A stretch of DNA of 64,000 bases from Ursus arctos (taxonomy: Eukaryota; Chordata; Mammalia; Carnivora; Ursidae), in NCBI RefSeq assembly GCF_023065955.2, contig NW_026623100.1, forward strand, positions 69,816,727-69,880,726. The letters run 5' to 3'. Under the pieces are notes generated by a model. It saw nothing but the letters and a program-made list of their open reading frames with translations, made no database searches and was not told the origin of the DNA. A program made the position numbers and the translations under genes. Shown in pieces: positions 49,201 to 54,904 of this stretch. Positions within the stretch are counted from its first letter, which is position 1. Each line of letters begins with the position of its first letter.

Positions 49201-49406
49201 AACTACAGGATTTTTCAGACCAACTCTCTGATTACTATGAAAAATTCATTACTGAGTCCAAAAGATTGATTGACCTGTCCACTCAAAAATACCACATGTT
49301 TCTGAGATATATCATTGAATTACTGAAAGAGCTACAATCGGCCGCAGTCAACAACATGATTCCCTACATCAAGGTTTCTCCGGGAGAATTTACTATCACC
49401 TTGTAA
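11435..49406 (+). CDS. APOB: APOB, apolipoprotein B-100 / B-48 (whole spliced coding span, 29 exons)
   Basis: Structural protein of LDL and VLDL (apoB-100) and of chylomicrons (apoB-48). It is loaded with lipid in the ER by microsomal triglyceride transfer protein, and apoB-100 is the LDL-receptor ligand. The 29 exons listed separately join to 13,326 nt with every intron phase consistent, predicting 4,441 residues (20 signal + 4,421 mature). Human apoB as recalled is 4,563 residues; nearly all the deficit is one 125-codon gap in exon 26. Cysteine pairs matching human 12-61, 51-70, 159-185, 218-234, 358-363, 451-486 and 939-949 are visible. Domain order follows the human five-part model: lipid-transfer module, beta1, alpha2, beta2, alpha3. 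The start has a good context (G at -3 and +4) and no ATG lies between TATA box and start. No frameshift or premature stop was found. Introns without a listed repeat showed nothing recognisable. Confidence 0.98.
11757..11795 (+). CDS. APOB: APOB exon 2
   Basis: Residues 21-33, 39 nt. Acceptor TTACAG, donor GTAAGG. Encodes [13 protein letters not shown], the mature N-terminus; its Cys corresponds to human Cys12. Phase 1 at both ends. Confidence 0.93.
12631..12828 (+). mobile_element. CAN SINE (SINEC) in APOB intron 2
   Basis: Body about 12645-12814, head GGGGCACCTGGGTGGCGCAG, tail AAATAAATAAATAAAAAATC. Flanking duplication AATCTGTAAAGGGA / AATCCGTAAAGGGA differs at one base. The middle has lost part of the usual sequence. 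Confidence 0.95.
12976..13091 (+). CDS. APOB: APOB exon 3
   Basis: Residues 34-72, 116 nt. Acceptor TTTTAG, donor GTATGA. Encodes [19 protein letters not shown] and ends INCK (human Cys51). Start of the vitellogenin-like lipid-transfer module that binds MTP and nucleates the lipid core. Confidence 0.95.
13617..13760 (+). repeat. MER5A-like hAT DNA transposon relic in APOB intron 3
   Basis: GGTAGCCATTGGCCACATGTGGCTG, CTTAAAATTCACTTTCTTAG, CCAGCCACATTTCAAGTG and GAGCATTTCAATCATTGCAG match the MER5A pattern. Confidence 0.8.
13771..13818 (+). repeat. (GGAA)n microsatellite in intron 3
   Basis: About twelve GGAA units. Confidence 0.95.
14153..14298 (+). CDS. APOB: APOB exon 4
   Basis: Residues 73 to about 121, 146 nt. 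Acceptor TTCTCAG, donor [26 protein letters not shown] carries the equivalents of human Cys61 and Cys70. Ends in phase 2; Lys121 is completed by exon 5. Confidence 0.95.
14347..14486 (+). repeat. Complex (TG/CA)n microsatellite in intron 4
   Basis: TG repeats interrupted by CATG and CACG. Located about 50 bases after the exon 4 donor. Confidence 0.9.
16239..16316 (+). repeat. Compound (TATACA)n / ATATGTACGTTTATA repeat in intron 4
   Basis: Alternating purine-pyrimidine run CATATTTGTATACATATAC and two copies of CACATATATGTACGTTTATA about 29 bases apart. Confidence 0.85.
16435..16588 (+). CDS. APOB: APOB exon 5
   Basis: Residues 121-172, 154 nt. Acceptor CAACAG, donor GTGAGA. Encodes [20 protein letters not shown] and ends [11 protein letters not shown], part of the N-terminal beta barrel of the lipid-transfer module. 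Confidence 0.95.
17437..17592 (+). CDS. APOB: APOB exon 6
   Basis: Residues 173-224, 156 nt, phase 0 at both ends. Acceptor CCATAG, donor [16 protein letters not shown] and DLENCDHF hold the equivalents of the human Cys159-Cys185 pair. Confidence 0.95.
17655..17850 (+). repeat. Old interspersed repeat in intron 6, family uncertain
   Basis: TTAGAGCTGGTAGGGATTTT, AACAGGAAACTGAGGACTGG, ACTGCCCAAGGCCGCATGGC, CAGAGCTCTGTCC. Ends resemble MIR-like repeats. Confidence 0.5.
18385..18800 (+). repeat. Old interspersed repeat in intron 6, family not assigned
   Basis: TCTGAGCACTTGCTGTGTGC, CTCTGGGCACCACTGG, ACAGTCTAATCGAGGAGCAA. Looks like an ancient LINE-type repeat related to the segments at 32745 and 51610. 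Confidence 0.4.
19106..19230 (+). CDS. APOB: APOB exon 7
   Basis: Residues 225 to about 266, 125 nt. Acceptor TTACAG, donor [15 protein letters not shown] and EAICKEQ carry the equivalents of human Cys218 and Cys234. Ends in phase 2. Confidence 0.94.
19927..20012 (+). CDS. APOB: APOB exon 8
   Basis: Residues about 266-295, 86 nt. Acceptor CACCAG, donor GTAAGA. Encodes [19 protein letters not shown] and SRFFDEG. Ends in phase 1. Confidence 0.94.
20430..20625 (-). repeat. MIR SINE in intron 8
   Basis: TTTTATACCCATTCTACAGA, GAGGGGAAAATGACACACAG, TATCCAAGGTCTGAATATT; reverse MIR order. Confidence 0.65.
21123..21342 (+). CDS. APOB: APOB exon 9
   Basis: Residues about 295-368, 220 nt. Acceptor CTCCAG, donor GTATTT. 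Encodes [20 protein letters not shown] and [19 protein letters not shown], the start of the helical domain of the lipid-transfer module. An open frame runs past the donor into intron 9, but homology stops at VEVS. Confidence 0.94.
21529..21573 (+). repeat. (CA)n microsatellite in intron 9
   Basis: Uninterrupted CA run of about 22 units; likely polymorphic. Confidence 0.97.
21826..21950 (+). repeat. Decayed duplicate of the intron 12 / exon 13 boundary in intron 9
   Basis: GTTTGCCTGGCATGGTCTATG followed by AAAGGACAGTGGTAACAGTC matches 23570-23620 almost base for base, and the similarity continues through the exon 13 acceptor position into exon-13-like sequence (TTTCCTCTGTGGTGCTTCTCCAG against TTTTCCTCAGTGATGCCTCTCCAG). 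The acceptor AG and frame are not kept, so it is inert. Confidence 0.75.
22123..22350 (+). CDS. APOB: APOB exon 10
   Basis: Residues about 368-444, 228 nt. Acceptor TTCCCAG, donor GTGAGT. Encodes [19 protein letters not shown] (human Cys358-Cys363 pair) and ends [12 protein letters not shown] across the junction. Confidence 0.95.
22571..22688 (+). CDS. APOB: APOB exon 11
   Basis: Residues about 444-483, 118 nt. Acceptor TCTGTAG, donor [25 protein letters not shown] contains the equivalent of human Cys451. The next intron is only 105 bp. Confidence 0.95.
22794..22940 (+). CDS. APOB: APOB exon 12
   Basis: Residues 484-532, 147 nt, phase 0. Acceptor ATGCAG, donor [26 protein letters not shown] followed by LKCIKS (human Cys486, paired with Cys451), ending KMELKDE. 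Confidence 0.94.
23636..23847 (+). CDS. APOB: APOB exon 13
   Basis: Residues 533 to about 603, 212 nt. Acceptor GCTACAG, donor [26 protein letters not shown] and [20 protein letters not shown] are typical of the helical half of the lipid-transfer module. A decayed copy of this acceptor and exon start lies in intron 9 (21826-21950). Confidence 0.95.
24111..24348 (+). CDS. APOB: APOB exon 14
   Basis: Residues about 603-682, 238 nt. Acceptor ATCTAG, donor [26 protein letters not shown] through GFAPADLFE, the transition from the helical domain into the lipid-facing beta sheets. Confidence 0.95.
24590..24790 (+). repeat. MIR SINE in intron 14
   Basis: TGTGGAATCAGACTGATCTG, TTGTTTATCCTCTCTGACCT, AAGATTCTAGTAAGATTTAA; sense order. 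Confidence 0.65.
24914..25090 (+). CDS. APOB: APOB exon 15
   Basis: Residues 683-741, 177 nt, phase 0. Acceptor TCTCAG, donor [26 protein letters not shown] through YTKDDKREQ, strongly similar to human. Confidence 0.96.
25305..25530 (+). repeat. MIR SINE in intron 15
   Basis: AACAGTGTAAACTCTGGGGC, GGTTTGAATTCTGACC, CACTGGGTTGTTTAAAGACT, TGCTAAGCAGAGTGCCTC; sense order. Confidence 0.75.
25531..26412 (+). other. Rest of APOB intron 15, nothing recognised
   Basis: A run matching none of the repeats I know; ends in the TCCCAG acceptor of exon 16. Confidence 0.5.
26413..26604 (+). CDS. APOB: APOB exon 16
   Basis: Residues 742-805, 192 nt, phase 0. Acceptor TCCCAG, donor [26 protein letters not shown] through RTLPGIPQM. 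The open frame extends 90 bases upstream to an ATG at 26323, but homology and the acceptor define the start at GACATG. Confidence 0.95.
27149..27324 (+). mobile_element. Older CAN SINE in intron 16
   Basis: GGGTGCCTGTGTGGCTCAGT, CAGCTCAGGTCATGATCTCA, ATAAATAAATCAATC tail. The GTGGCTCAG head and diverged middle mark an older subfamily than the other copies. Confidence 0.9.
27697..27864 (+). CDS. APOB: APOB exon 17
   Basis: Residues 806-861, 168 nt, phase 0. Acceptor CTATAG, donor [26 protein letters not shown] through AGMKLHTAN, lipid-transfer-module beta sheet. Confidence 0.93.
27995..28234 (+). mobile_element. CAN SINE in intron 17 with long poly(A)
   Basis: Body about 28005-28178 (GGGCACCTGGGTAGCGCAGT head, CTCCGCTGGGAGCCTGCTTC middle) followed by a 31-base A run (28180-28210). 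AAAAACTTTAGG / AAAAACTTCAGG flank it. The long tail suggests a fairly recent insertion. Confidence 0.93.
28559..28770 (+). CDS. APOB: APOB exon 18
   Basis: Residues 862 to about 932, 212 nt. Acceptor TTACAG, donor [26 protein letters not shown] through PVKLFSGR. Ends in phase 2. The first residues differ from human at the splice junction. Confidence 0.92.
29126..29197 (+). pseudogene. tRNA-Lys-like relic in intron 18
   Basis: CTAGCTCAGTGGATAGAGCA is a good A box, followed by TGAAAGTCCTAACCTCAGG, close to the tRNA-Lys anticodon stem-loop. The T arm and B box are degraded (GGGGTGCAGC where GGTTCGAGCC is expected) and the anticodon loop is altered, so it should not make a tRNA. It may be a tRNA pseudogene or the head of an atypical tRNA-derived SINE. 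Confidence 0.5.
29380..30360 (+). repeat. Old interspersed repeat in intron 18, family not assigned
   Basis: GAAGTCAGTGCTTGAGCTGA, GGAATGAGTGTTTCCAGGCC, GGCAAAGCGCACACAGGTCA, TGACTGGAGACAAGGAGAC resemble an ancient LINE-type consensus. A 256-codon antisense open frame inside it is attributed to chance. Confidence 0.45.
30895..31125 (+). repeat. Degenerate minisatellite in intron 18
   Basis: About 14 diverged units of roughly 15-17 bases built on GATGGGAGAGGTGTGC, with variants such as GATGAGAAGAGCGTGC and GATGGGGAGGTGTGC. Strong purine/pyrimidine strand bias. Preceded by a short (GT)n run. Confidence 0.85.
31528..31713 (+). CDS. APOB: APOB exon 19
   Basis: Residues about 932-994, 186 nt. 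Acceptor TCACCAG, donor [30 protein letters not shown] and DFCTSS (human Cys939-Cys949 pair), ending PLSQDT. Intron 18 upstream is about 2.8 kb. Confidence 0.93.
32544..32665 (+). CDS. APOB: APOB exon 20 (GC donor)
   Basis: Residues about 994-1035, 122 nt. Acceptor [26 protein letters not shown] and ends [10 protein letters not shown] across the junction. The donor is AAG|GCAAGT, a GC-AG intron: no GT in reach restores the frame into exon 21, and this is the optimal GC-donor context. Confidence 0.9.
32745..33620 (+). repeat. Old interspersed repeat in intron 20, family not assigned
   Basis: AATAAATATTTACTGAATGC, GGTGCAAAGGCCCTGAGGCAG, AGTCACTGGAGAGTTTTCAT, GATATTGCAATGATCCGG, CAGGATTTGCTGATAAGGAG. 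Landmarks match one widespread ancient mammalian repeat of LINE type. Confidence 0.5.
33930..34310 (+). repeat. L2 LINE 3' end in intron 20
   Basis: CCTGGAATGCTCTCCCCCAA, TTCAGGTCTCTGCCCACACA, CACTAGAATGTAAGTTCCAT, GAGGGCAAGGAC, CAACAAATATTTGCAGACTG: the usual L2 tail order. Confidence 0.85.
34464..34674 (+). CDS. APOB: APOB exon 21
   Basis: Residues about 1035-1105, 211 nt. Acceptor TTTCAG, donor [26 protein letters not shown] through [11 protein letters not shown]. Phase 1 in, phase 2 out. Confidence 0.94.
34729..34986 (+). mobile_element. CAN SINE in intron 21 with perfect 14-bp target-site duplication
   Basis: AAGGCTGACCAAAC at 34729-34742 and 34973-34986. Body has GGGTGCCCGGGTGGCTTAGT head, ATGATCCCAGGGTCCTGGGA, and a long A-rich tail ending in (GAAA)n. 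Confidence 0.95.
35080..35255 (-). repeat. MIR SINE in intron 21
   Basis: AGGCACTGTACTAGGTGCTC, TTATCTCAGTTCTCATAATA, GTTTTATAGAAAGAAAATGG; reverse MIR order. Confidence 0.75.
35375..35807 (-). mobile_element. 5'-inverted L1 insertion in intron 21, next to exon 22
   Basis: Positions about 35390-35700 are the L1 3' UTR in reverse (TCATCATACAGTACATCCTT, CCCTCCTTAATACCCATCAC, TTTGTTTCCCAGAGTCCC). About 35701-35792 is an upstream L1 piece in the opposite orientation (GGAATATTACTCAGCCATCA, GCAACATGGACGGGACTGGA), as produced by twin priming. ACAAATGACACTTCT flanks the whole element exactly (35375-35389, 35793-35807). Confidence 0.92.
35873..36048 (+). CDS. APOB: APOB exon 22
   Basis: Residues about 1105-1164, 176 nt. 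Acceptor TCAATAG, donor [26 protein letters not shown] through [13 protein letters not shown] 5'-inverted L1 ends 65 bases upstream of this exon. Confidence 0.94.
36172..36359 (+). CDS. APOB: APOB exon 23
   Basis: Residues about 1164-1226, 188 nt. Acceptor TTTCAG, donor [25 protein letters not shown] through [12 protein letters not shown]. Intron 22 is only 123 bp. Confidence 0.95.
36835..36980 (+). CDS. APOB: APOB exon 24
   Basis: Residues 1227 to about 1275, 146 nt. Acceptor TTATAG, donor GTAAAA followed by a short (AAT)n run. [20 protein letters not shown] through [12 protein letters not shown]. Confidence 0.94.
36985..37006 (+). repeat. (AAT)n microsatellite directly after exon 24 donor
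   Basis: AATAATAATAATAATAAT immediately after GTAAAAT at the start of intron 24. Confidence 0.9.
37320..37500 (-). repeat. Probable MIR SINE in intron 24
   Basis: AAGGGTACCATTATCCTCAC, ATACAGATAACATCACTGAG, GGCTTAGAGAGGCATAGACA; reverse MIR order, diverged. Confidence 0.55.
37935..38308 (+). CDS. APOB: APOB exon 25
   Basis: Residues about 1275-1400, 374 nt. Acceptor TTTTAG, donor [26 protein letters not shown] through DLLSYSVQG, in the beta1 lipid-binding region. Flanking open sequence extends in frame on both sides but lacks homology. Confidence 0.95.
38420..38650 (+). repeat. Old interspersed repeat in intron 25, family not assigned
   Basis: TTCATTCATCCATTCAACTA, ATAATATGTACCAAGCATTC, GATCTGTGGTGGTCAGGGAAGGC. 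Same style as the segments at 18385 and 32745. Confidence 0.45.
38818..46014 (+). CDS. APOB: APOB exon 26, giant exon (beta1 - alpha2 - beta2, LDL-receptor-binding sites)
   Basis: Residues about 1400-3799, 7,197 nt, one uninterrupted frame. Acceptor TGTCAG, donor GTAAGA. In order it encodes the rest of the amphipathic beta1 region, the apoB-48 editing codon (41139), the helical alpha2 region (about 41000-42300), the proline-punctuated beta2 strands ([14 protein letters not shown]), LDL-receptor site [12 protein letters not shown] (44121-44153) and site [12 protein letters not shown] (44382-44414). Human exon 26 is 7,572 nt as recalled. The 375-nt shortfall is one in-frame gap at about 44163-44181, between sites A and B. 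The Arg3480-equivalent is Trp (TGG 44745); Arg3500 is kept (CGG 44805). ATG at 38811 lies in intron 25 and is not a start. Confidence 0.97.
41139..41154 (+). promoter_or_regulatory. APOB: apoB-48 C-to-U mRNA editing site with mooring sequence
   Basis: In-frame CAA (codon 2174, mature Gln2154; human Gln2153) within GATACAATTTGATCAGTATA. The 11-nt mooring sequence TGATCAGTATA (41144-41154) follows the edited C after a 4-nt spacer, identical to the sequence recognised by APOBEC1 and its RNA-binding cofactor. Editing makes UAA and yields apoB-48 (2,173-residue preprotein). Tissue pattern cannot be read from DNA. Confidence 0.93.
46426..46540 (+). CDS. APOB: APOB exon 27
   Basis: Residues about 3799-3837, 115 nt. 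Acceptor CTACAG, donor TCA|GTATGG (A at -1, off consensus). [20 protein letters not shown] through KYRGLQ across the junction. Intron 27 is only 104 bp. Confidence 0.9.
46645..46828 (+). CDS. APOB: APOB exon 28
   Basis: Residues about 3837-3898, 184 nt. Acceptor TTCCAG, donor [26 protein letters not shown] through [10 protein letters not shown]. More diverged from human than the neighbouring exons. Confidence 0.92.
47775..49406 (+). CDS. APOB: APOB exon 29, C-terminal alpha3 region
   Basis: Residues 3899-4441 plus TAA, 1,632 nt. Acceptor ATTTTAG. Encodes the amphipathic helical C-terminus, e.g. [38 protein letters not shown] and [14 protein letters not shown], ending GEFTITL. The Trp equivalent to human Trp4369 is kept (TGG 48894). 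The human Cys4326 segment reads [11 protein letters not shown] with no Cys. About ten residues (near SELTKDLEI) have no counterpart in human. Confidence 0.96.
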   Translation, partial: SSLDKKLNLFKTEWKYEEPGEKHQIKVSWEEEAATELLSTLKDNVPKATRVLYDYANKYHQEHTGLNLRDASLKLRGSLQNSAEWAYQGAMRHIDEVDIGFQRVARVTTRTYQQWKDKAQDLYQELLLAQGDQADFQGLWNEMFNRVIGVTQEYNIIVSRQIDSLIDFLKFTRFQLPGKAGTYTKDEVCSVVMREVGQVLFQVYSKIHSGLEILFSYFQDLMEKSELTKDLEIKIPFDSKRFKLIDVISESGTMLEHFSEKLQDIFNNLRSRNTTEMLRDLQSYLQRTSQEIENDIQVLKRIKFRSLIDHIQYNANGIFNESIPYVLAPVELMFGKFNRFVEKQLHEASQQLQKRHQIIKDLHKEYVDPSVVSWTGRFYELEEKIISSLKNLMDVLNDVHASYTVGSIYLVSHISDQVQQFVQKDIQEYLSILTDADGKGKEKIAELSTSAQEIIKSWAIAMKEIISDYRQQFTYKLQDFSDQLSDYYEKFITESKRLIDLSTQKYHMFLRYIIELLKELQSAAVNNMIPYIKVSPGEFTITL

Positions 49407-49706
49407 TTGTTTATAGAAATTCTCATCATTCTTCTGTTCCAATTAAACTTTCATATAGTAGGGAGAAGTTCAAACTGTACGTATTGATGTAACCACACAC
49501 TGAGCAAGCCTTATGGCAAACAGCTGGCTATAGGCAGAAGCACATACGGACTGGATCTGCACTGAAGCTGGCATCAGATCTCTGAAGGTCTCTCAACTCT
49601 GGGAAATAACATTTTCTTGCAAATTAAAGAAAATCAGGATCTGAGTTATTTTACTAAACTTGGAGGAGGGAAAACAAATAAATTAATTCTTTATTGCATA
49701 TCATAG
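49407..49706 (+). other. APOB: APOB 3' UTR
   Basis: About 300 nt from the TAA to the expected cleavage site near TATCATA. The sequence AAAGAAAATCAGGATCTGAG followed by TTATTTTACTAAACTTGG matches the human 3' UTR closely as recalled. The cleavage site is estimated. Confidence 0.8.
49677..49682 (+). terminator. APOB: APOB polyadenylation signal AATAAA
   Basis: AATAAA in CAAATAAATTAATTCTTTAT, about 270 nt after the stop codon, at the same place as in human APOB as recalled. No better hexamer occurs in the next few hundred bases. Confidence 0.85.
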
Positions 49707-51345
49707 CACTCAATTTGATTCATTCATATTGAAAAATAGCAAAATGAGGGTATTGATTCAAATGTCTGGCATTTCAAAACTTCTAGAAGAATACACACTG
49801 AGTTTAGAGTAATAGAATAAAAGAGGAAAGGGAGAATTTGAGGAGGGAAATATTTTGCCACATAAAAGACAAAAGAGGTAACTGATATCAGGGATTGTAT
49901 TTGCCAAGTGAAAAGGAAGAACTATTTGCAAAGGCTTTCACATGATTTGATCCCAAGGAGCAACTTACTTGTCTTCATATGCCACAGAGTCTTCCTCACC
50001 CGCAAGTCTACCCTCGTCAGGCAAGGCGCTCTGTTGGGCTCTGAGATAAACCAACAGGCTCTTTATTTCACCCAAGCCTGCCAGGAATGGAGAAAGGATG
50101 ACTGGGAAGTCCTGGCCCTGAGGGCTTCATGATAATAGGGACCTCAGATGTCTCCCTGAAGCATAGCTAGGATACATTCAAGGCACAGAAAGTAACAGTG
50201 GAAGAAGGAGCATGGGGACATATATGCCTAACCTTTCTGAGACCAAGCATACATTTATGTTCTTGAGTTTCCTTAGTCCTCCAAATTTAATATCTAACAA
50301 GCCCAAGTATAATCAAAACCTAAGGATGTCTTCTGCCACATCCTCTCACCTCAAACTCTGTTTTTAAACCTTGGCAACATCTGGTCACAGCATCCAAGCC
50401 GAGCTCTAGTAAGGGAAGGCTGCAGAGAACCTATGCAGCACAACCATCACTAATATCTTGGGGAAGGTGAGCTCTACCTTTCCTTTCAATGGCATTGGAC
50501 AACAAAAAAAGGGTGTGACCTCTGGGGATAGGAAATTAGAGATTACCTCCTCCTCAGAATCCTATATGAGGTCTGTTTGGAAATGACTATTTTATCCAAA
50601 AATACCTTCAACCTTCACTATTATTTACTAAAGCCTTCACATTCCCTTGGTGAAGCCCACTGTCAAAATACACAAGCATCACCGGGAAAAGAAAAACACA
50701 TTAGCTTATTGGTATCTTAGCAGGATTCTTTGGAACTGAGGAGCCAGAAGTAGTCCTAGGGAAGTGGAATGCATGGTAGTGTATGGATCTGGTACTGAAG
50801 GAAATTCTGTTGGATAATGAATCAATAGATGGATGGACAGACAGATGGATGGAGAGACGGATGGATAAATGGACAGATAGTTGAGTGAATGAATGAGTGG
50901 GTAAATGAGGGGTCAATTCCAAATGTGATAGAAGGAGTAAATTAGGTCCAGGTCTGAGGGCATCACATGAATGGTTCTAGGCATAGCCCTAGAAGAGTTT
51001 CCCTGATGAGCTCTGAGTAGCAAGAATGTACTAAGGTGCTAAAACTGAAAGGAGGCCTGGAATTGTGGCTTAATTTGGAGGGGAAGGAGGAGTCCCAGGT
51101 TTCTGGTGTTCATTTAATATCTGTATCTAGGGCATAAGAGGAAGAATAAATAGACACAGATTTGAAATGATCACGCAATCACACAGTGCCCACCTGTCCA
51201 GTTCCCTCACTGGTATCCCTTTACAAGGTGCTCCTGGATGGCTTAGAATACCTTCAGTATGCTCGATAAAGCTGGAATAAGGGATACTTGGGAGGGCTTC
51301 GACTTTGCTTGATTTCTTCTTCATTCTTCTACCATAAATCAGGAT
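49707..51345. other. 3' intergenic, no gene seen
   Basis: Apart from the tetranucleotide repeat at 50822 there is no recognisable coding sequence, RNA gene or mobile element. Confidence 0.55.
50822..50915 (+). repeat. Degenerate (GGAT)n / (GAAT)n tetranucleotide repeat
   Basis: GATAGATGGATGGACAGACAG changing into GAATGAATGAGTGGGTAAAT, about 1.1 kb past the APOB poly(A) site. It is not the AT-rich hypervariable minisatellite known downstream of human APOB, which I do not see here. Confidence 0.85.
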
Positions 51346-51349
51346 ACTT

Positions 51350-51560
51350 CCCTGGGTTCAATTACTGGCTACATTCCTTACTTGTTTGTAGCTTTGGACT
51401 ACTTATTTCATCTGTGAGCCTGTTTTCTTAACTATAAAGTGAGGCTAATATCTATCCTGCTGCCTTTGAAGGGTTGTTCACTTAAAAAAAATCAGTTGAA
51501 ATAATACATGCGAAAGAACTTTGCAACCCTTAATGTTGTATTAAAAAAAGTGCTATGATT
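51350..51560 (+). repeat. MIR SINE
   Basis: TTCAATTACTGGCTACATTC, GGACTACTTATTTCATCTGTG, CTATAAAGTGAGGCTAATAT, AAGGGTTGTTCACTT; sense order. Confidence 0.75.
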
Positions 51561-51609
51561 CTTCGATGATCATTTAAATGAGTTTATGGCAAGAAGAGGA
51601 AATGGAAGC

Positions 51610-52430
51610 AGGGAGACCTACCCAGTTCAATGAACATTCATTAAATGCTTCTATATGCTAAGCACAAAGGCTCTATAGAGGAAACCAAGGTCAGTGAGAT
51701 GCAGTTTATATGTACCTGTCCATTTGTCTATCAAAGGTGGAATGTGTAGTCTTGTGATTGGCGTAAACAAAGTACTATGAGGGCTTATAACAGGAAAGAA
51801 TGAGAATCAAGTTTTCATGGAGAAATCGAAATGAATCTTGAAGATGCACTGACAAGTGATAAGGGAGAAAGGGCATTCTAGATGAAGAAAAACCATGTGG
51901 AAAGGAGGATGGGGGTGTGTGTATGAGAGACACTGGATCATCTAGTGGCCAGAGCACAGGAAAAGTAAAGGTAGACAGGATTGGAAAGGCAGGTTTGGCA
52001 GGATTGCAGAGATCTCAAAAACCAGAGTGAAAGGTGGTACCATCTTTGCTGGAGAAGGGCATCCAATGAAAGTTTTGGAGCAGGAGGGGTGATAGAAGCT
52101 GCAATTTAAGAAAACTGCTATGGCAACTCATGGAGGATAAATTGCAATGGGATGAATATGGATATGAAGCTGTGTCAGCATCCAAATAAAAGACGCTAAG
52201 TGCCTTAGCCATGTCATAGTTGCTAGGAATGGTGAGGAGGGATAGGATAGAAGAAGCGTCATGAGGGCATATTGACAGAACCAAGGGACTGATTGCTTAG
52301 AACAGAAGGGATAGGTGCAAAAGCTATTAGAAAGGGAGCTGCCTTGGTAAATCACTGGAACCAAGAATTGGAGAGGGTACAGGAGACACCAGAAAAGCAA
52401 GGAAGAAGAATGAGTGAAGCAGTCTTGACA
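51610..52430 (+). repeat. Old interspersed repeat, family not assigned
   Basis: AATGAACATTCATTAAATGC, TATGCTAAGCACAAAGGC, AGGGCATTCTAGATGAAG, CATGTGGAAAGGAGG. LINE-type ancient repeat, like those in introns 18 and 20. Confidence 0.45.
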
Positions 52431-54175
52431 GTTATAAAATTCTGAACCTGTATAACCTCGAGAGCTATGGGGATCCATAGAAACAGGAGGAATGTGTTGG
52501 GGGGCAGACTATGAATGTAAGGCATGGATTCATAGGCTATCACAGCTGGAAAAGGACTATGGTGACTTTCAAGTTGAAGTGGTGTGTCTAAGCAGAAATT
52601 ACTAGCAGGTTATTAGGGTGGAGATGTGGGCTAGAAAGATAGTATTCAAAGGAATAGAGACAAAAGAGAATTTTAACTAATATTGCATTAATTTTATGAC
52701 CTTGTAAGTATCTGTAGAAACTTAACAAGAAAACAAAGAGGTGGTTTTTTTTTGTACAATTAATTAGGTATTATCTTGAGAGTGAGCCAACATATACAGC
52801 TTTTAAAAACATACCATGAGGTGACATGGAAAATCTATAAACACAGATATTCTTTCTGTAAAGTATTGGCCAGCGTTTCAAATCAAAGAAGAAATGAAAC
52901 AATGGGGCCCAGCCCAGGTCCCTGGACTTTGGAAGCATGATCAGGCTTTGTGCTTTAGTTGTACTTCCGGTTCCTGCTTGGAGTAGAGGTGCTGTTCCCA
53001 GAATAAACCTTGTAATAAATGAGTTCACTGGGAGTGGGCACCACCAGGTGCATTTAGAGCAAACTCCATTTTCTTTGCTTTTCACTTGAAGGCTGGTTAG
53101 TTGAGGAGCCCAATGGCCCTTTACTGGCGAGATGAGCAAAGCCTGCTCTGACTTCTTATTCTAGGTCCCCCCTTCTGGCTCTAATTTATGACTTAGTCCC
53201 TATTCAGTCAGAGAAGGGCCAAGCTGGCCCTCGAATAGGGGCTGCAATATGGGAGCCGGAGTGGCCAAACAGATGTTCCCTCTAAAAGTGTCTAATAACC
53301 AGAGATAAATGTGCAGAAACAGACCCTACCTCTTAGCTCATCTCCTTGTCTTGCTGTTTCACATTAAGAGGTCAGCCACAACTCCCTTCGGAGCACTCCA
53401 TTTGTTGGTGCGATGGTTGGGTGGTCACCAACAAATAACATTCCAATTCCTCATAAAAGTTAGTGGGGTAGGTGCACATGGTTCTGTGAGGAAAGGACCC
53501 TGCCTTCTCCTCTTACACAAACTAGGTCATGCCCTCTTCAGGTCTGAGCAGTGCTGCAGGCCAGTGATGCCCGGGATACCAGGTACTAAGCTCTGACCTC
53601 TGTGTCAATTTTACACCTTCGGCTGGCACCACTGAAGCCCAGGTTCAGGTGAGAGGGATAACGCAGGCCTGGGAGGTGGTCTGGTCCCTGAGCTGTAGAT
53701 TTGGGTCCCCACCCTTGTTTTTAAGCTATGGGTAGAGCCGTGGCTGCACAGCATGAGCTCTAAGCTACACAGAGCAGCGTCAGAGTTGAGACTCGAGAGA
53801 GTAGCCTGAGGGAAGGGTAATCGGTAAACACCCAGCTCCACCAACTCCCCCTAGTTCCTCAAGAGCACACCACCCCTTCTCTGCAGACATGAAAGGTTAG
53901 CCTCAGGCTGGCATGTGGGTCCCTATAGAGCAGGGGGCACCAGGACAGCTCCAGGTGCCTTATAGCGGGGCTGGGCTAGCTTGACGGGACCTGTGGTCAT
54001 TAGAGCACTTCTGGAATTGCAGAATGTACTAGAAGATCATAGAAACTCACAGTAAGAAAACAACTCACAGTAAGAATAGGACAGGGTTCTGCCTGTTGCC
54101 CTACTTCACTGAAGCAGAGAACCCTGGGGCAGCCTGTGCTCGTCTCTTTTCATAAGAATGCCTAAGCATTGGGGC
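52431..54175. other. 3' intergenic, nothing recognised
   Basis: Only short open frames without protein-like features; no RNA gene or clear repeat seen. Confidence 0.5.
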
Positions 54176-54179
54176 CAAA

Positions 54180-54545
54180 TTCAGGCTTCACTGTGGGTGG
54201 GTTCTGTAACCTCAGGAAAGTTACTCGTTTTTTCTAGTTTCGCCTTTAAAATGGGAATCATGAAAGGACAGTTTGAGCCACTCTGAGAGTAGTAGAAAGT
54301 GATTTCCTCTTATTCATAGGGTTGTAATGAAGATTAAATGAGAGAATGTAGGGGCACCTGGGTGGCTTATTCGGTTATGATGATATTCAGGTCATGATCT
54401 CAGGGTCCTGGGTTCGAGTTCCACATCAGGCTCCCTGCTCAGTGGGGAGTCTGCTTCTCCCTCTGCCTCTGCCCCTCCCCCACCTCATGTTCGTTCTCTC
54501 TCAAATAAATTAAATGAGGGAATGTATATCAAGTGCTTGGCACAT
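54180..54545 (+). repeat. MIR SINE split by a CAN SINE
   Basis: MIR part before the insertion: GTAACCTCAGGAAAGTTACTC, CTTTAAAATGGGAATCATGA, AGGGTTGTAATGAAGATTAA; after it: TATCAAGTGCTTGGCACATG. Confidence 0.75.
54333..54526 (+). mobile_element. CAN SINE inside the MIR
   Basis: Body about 54351-54508 with GGGGCACCTGGGTGGCTTAT head and TCAAATAA tail. ATTAAATGAGAGAATGTA / ATTAAATGAGGGAATGTA is an 18-bp flanking duplication with one mismatch. Confidence 0.93.
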
Positions 54546-54904
54546 GAAGACTGGATAAATTAATAGTGTCATATTGACAGAAGTAAAAATGAATGATATG
54601 TAGTTATAATTATACACAACTATGTAAAGGGATTTCACGGATATAATATGGAGTGAAAAGGTAAGATTAAACACAGCACAATACACTTTTGACAAAGTTA
54701 AAATCAACTAAAGCCAAACAATTTGTTTTCTAGAATTATAGTTTTCAAGACAAGGAATGATAAATTCAAGAGTCAGGATAGGTTCTACCTGGTGGAGACA
54801 GGCAGGGGAAAGGATGGGCATATTAGTCAGAGTACTGCAGGAAAATAGAACCAGTAAGATATGAGAGATTTTTTTTTATAGGAATTGGCTAAGAAATGGA
54901 GGAT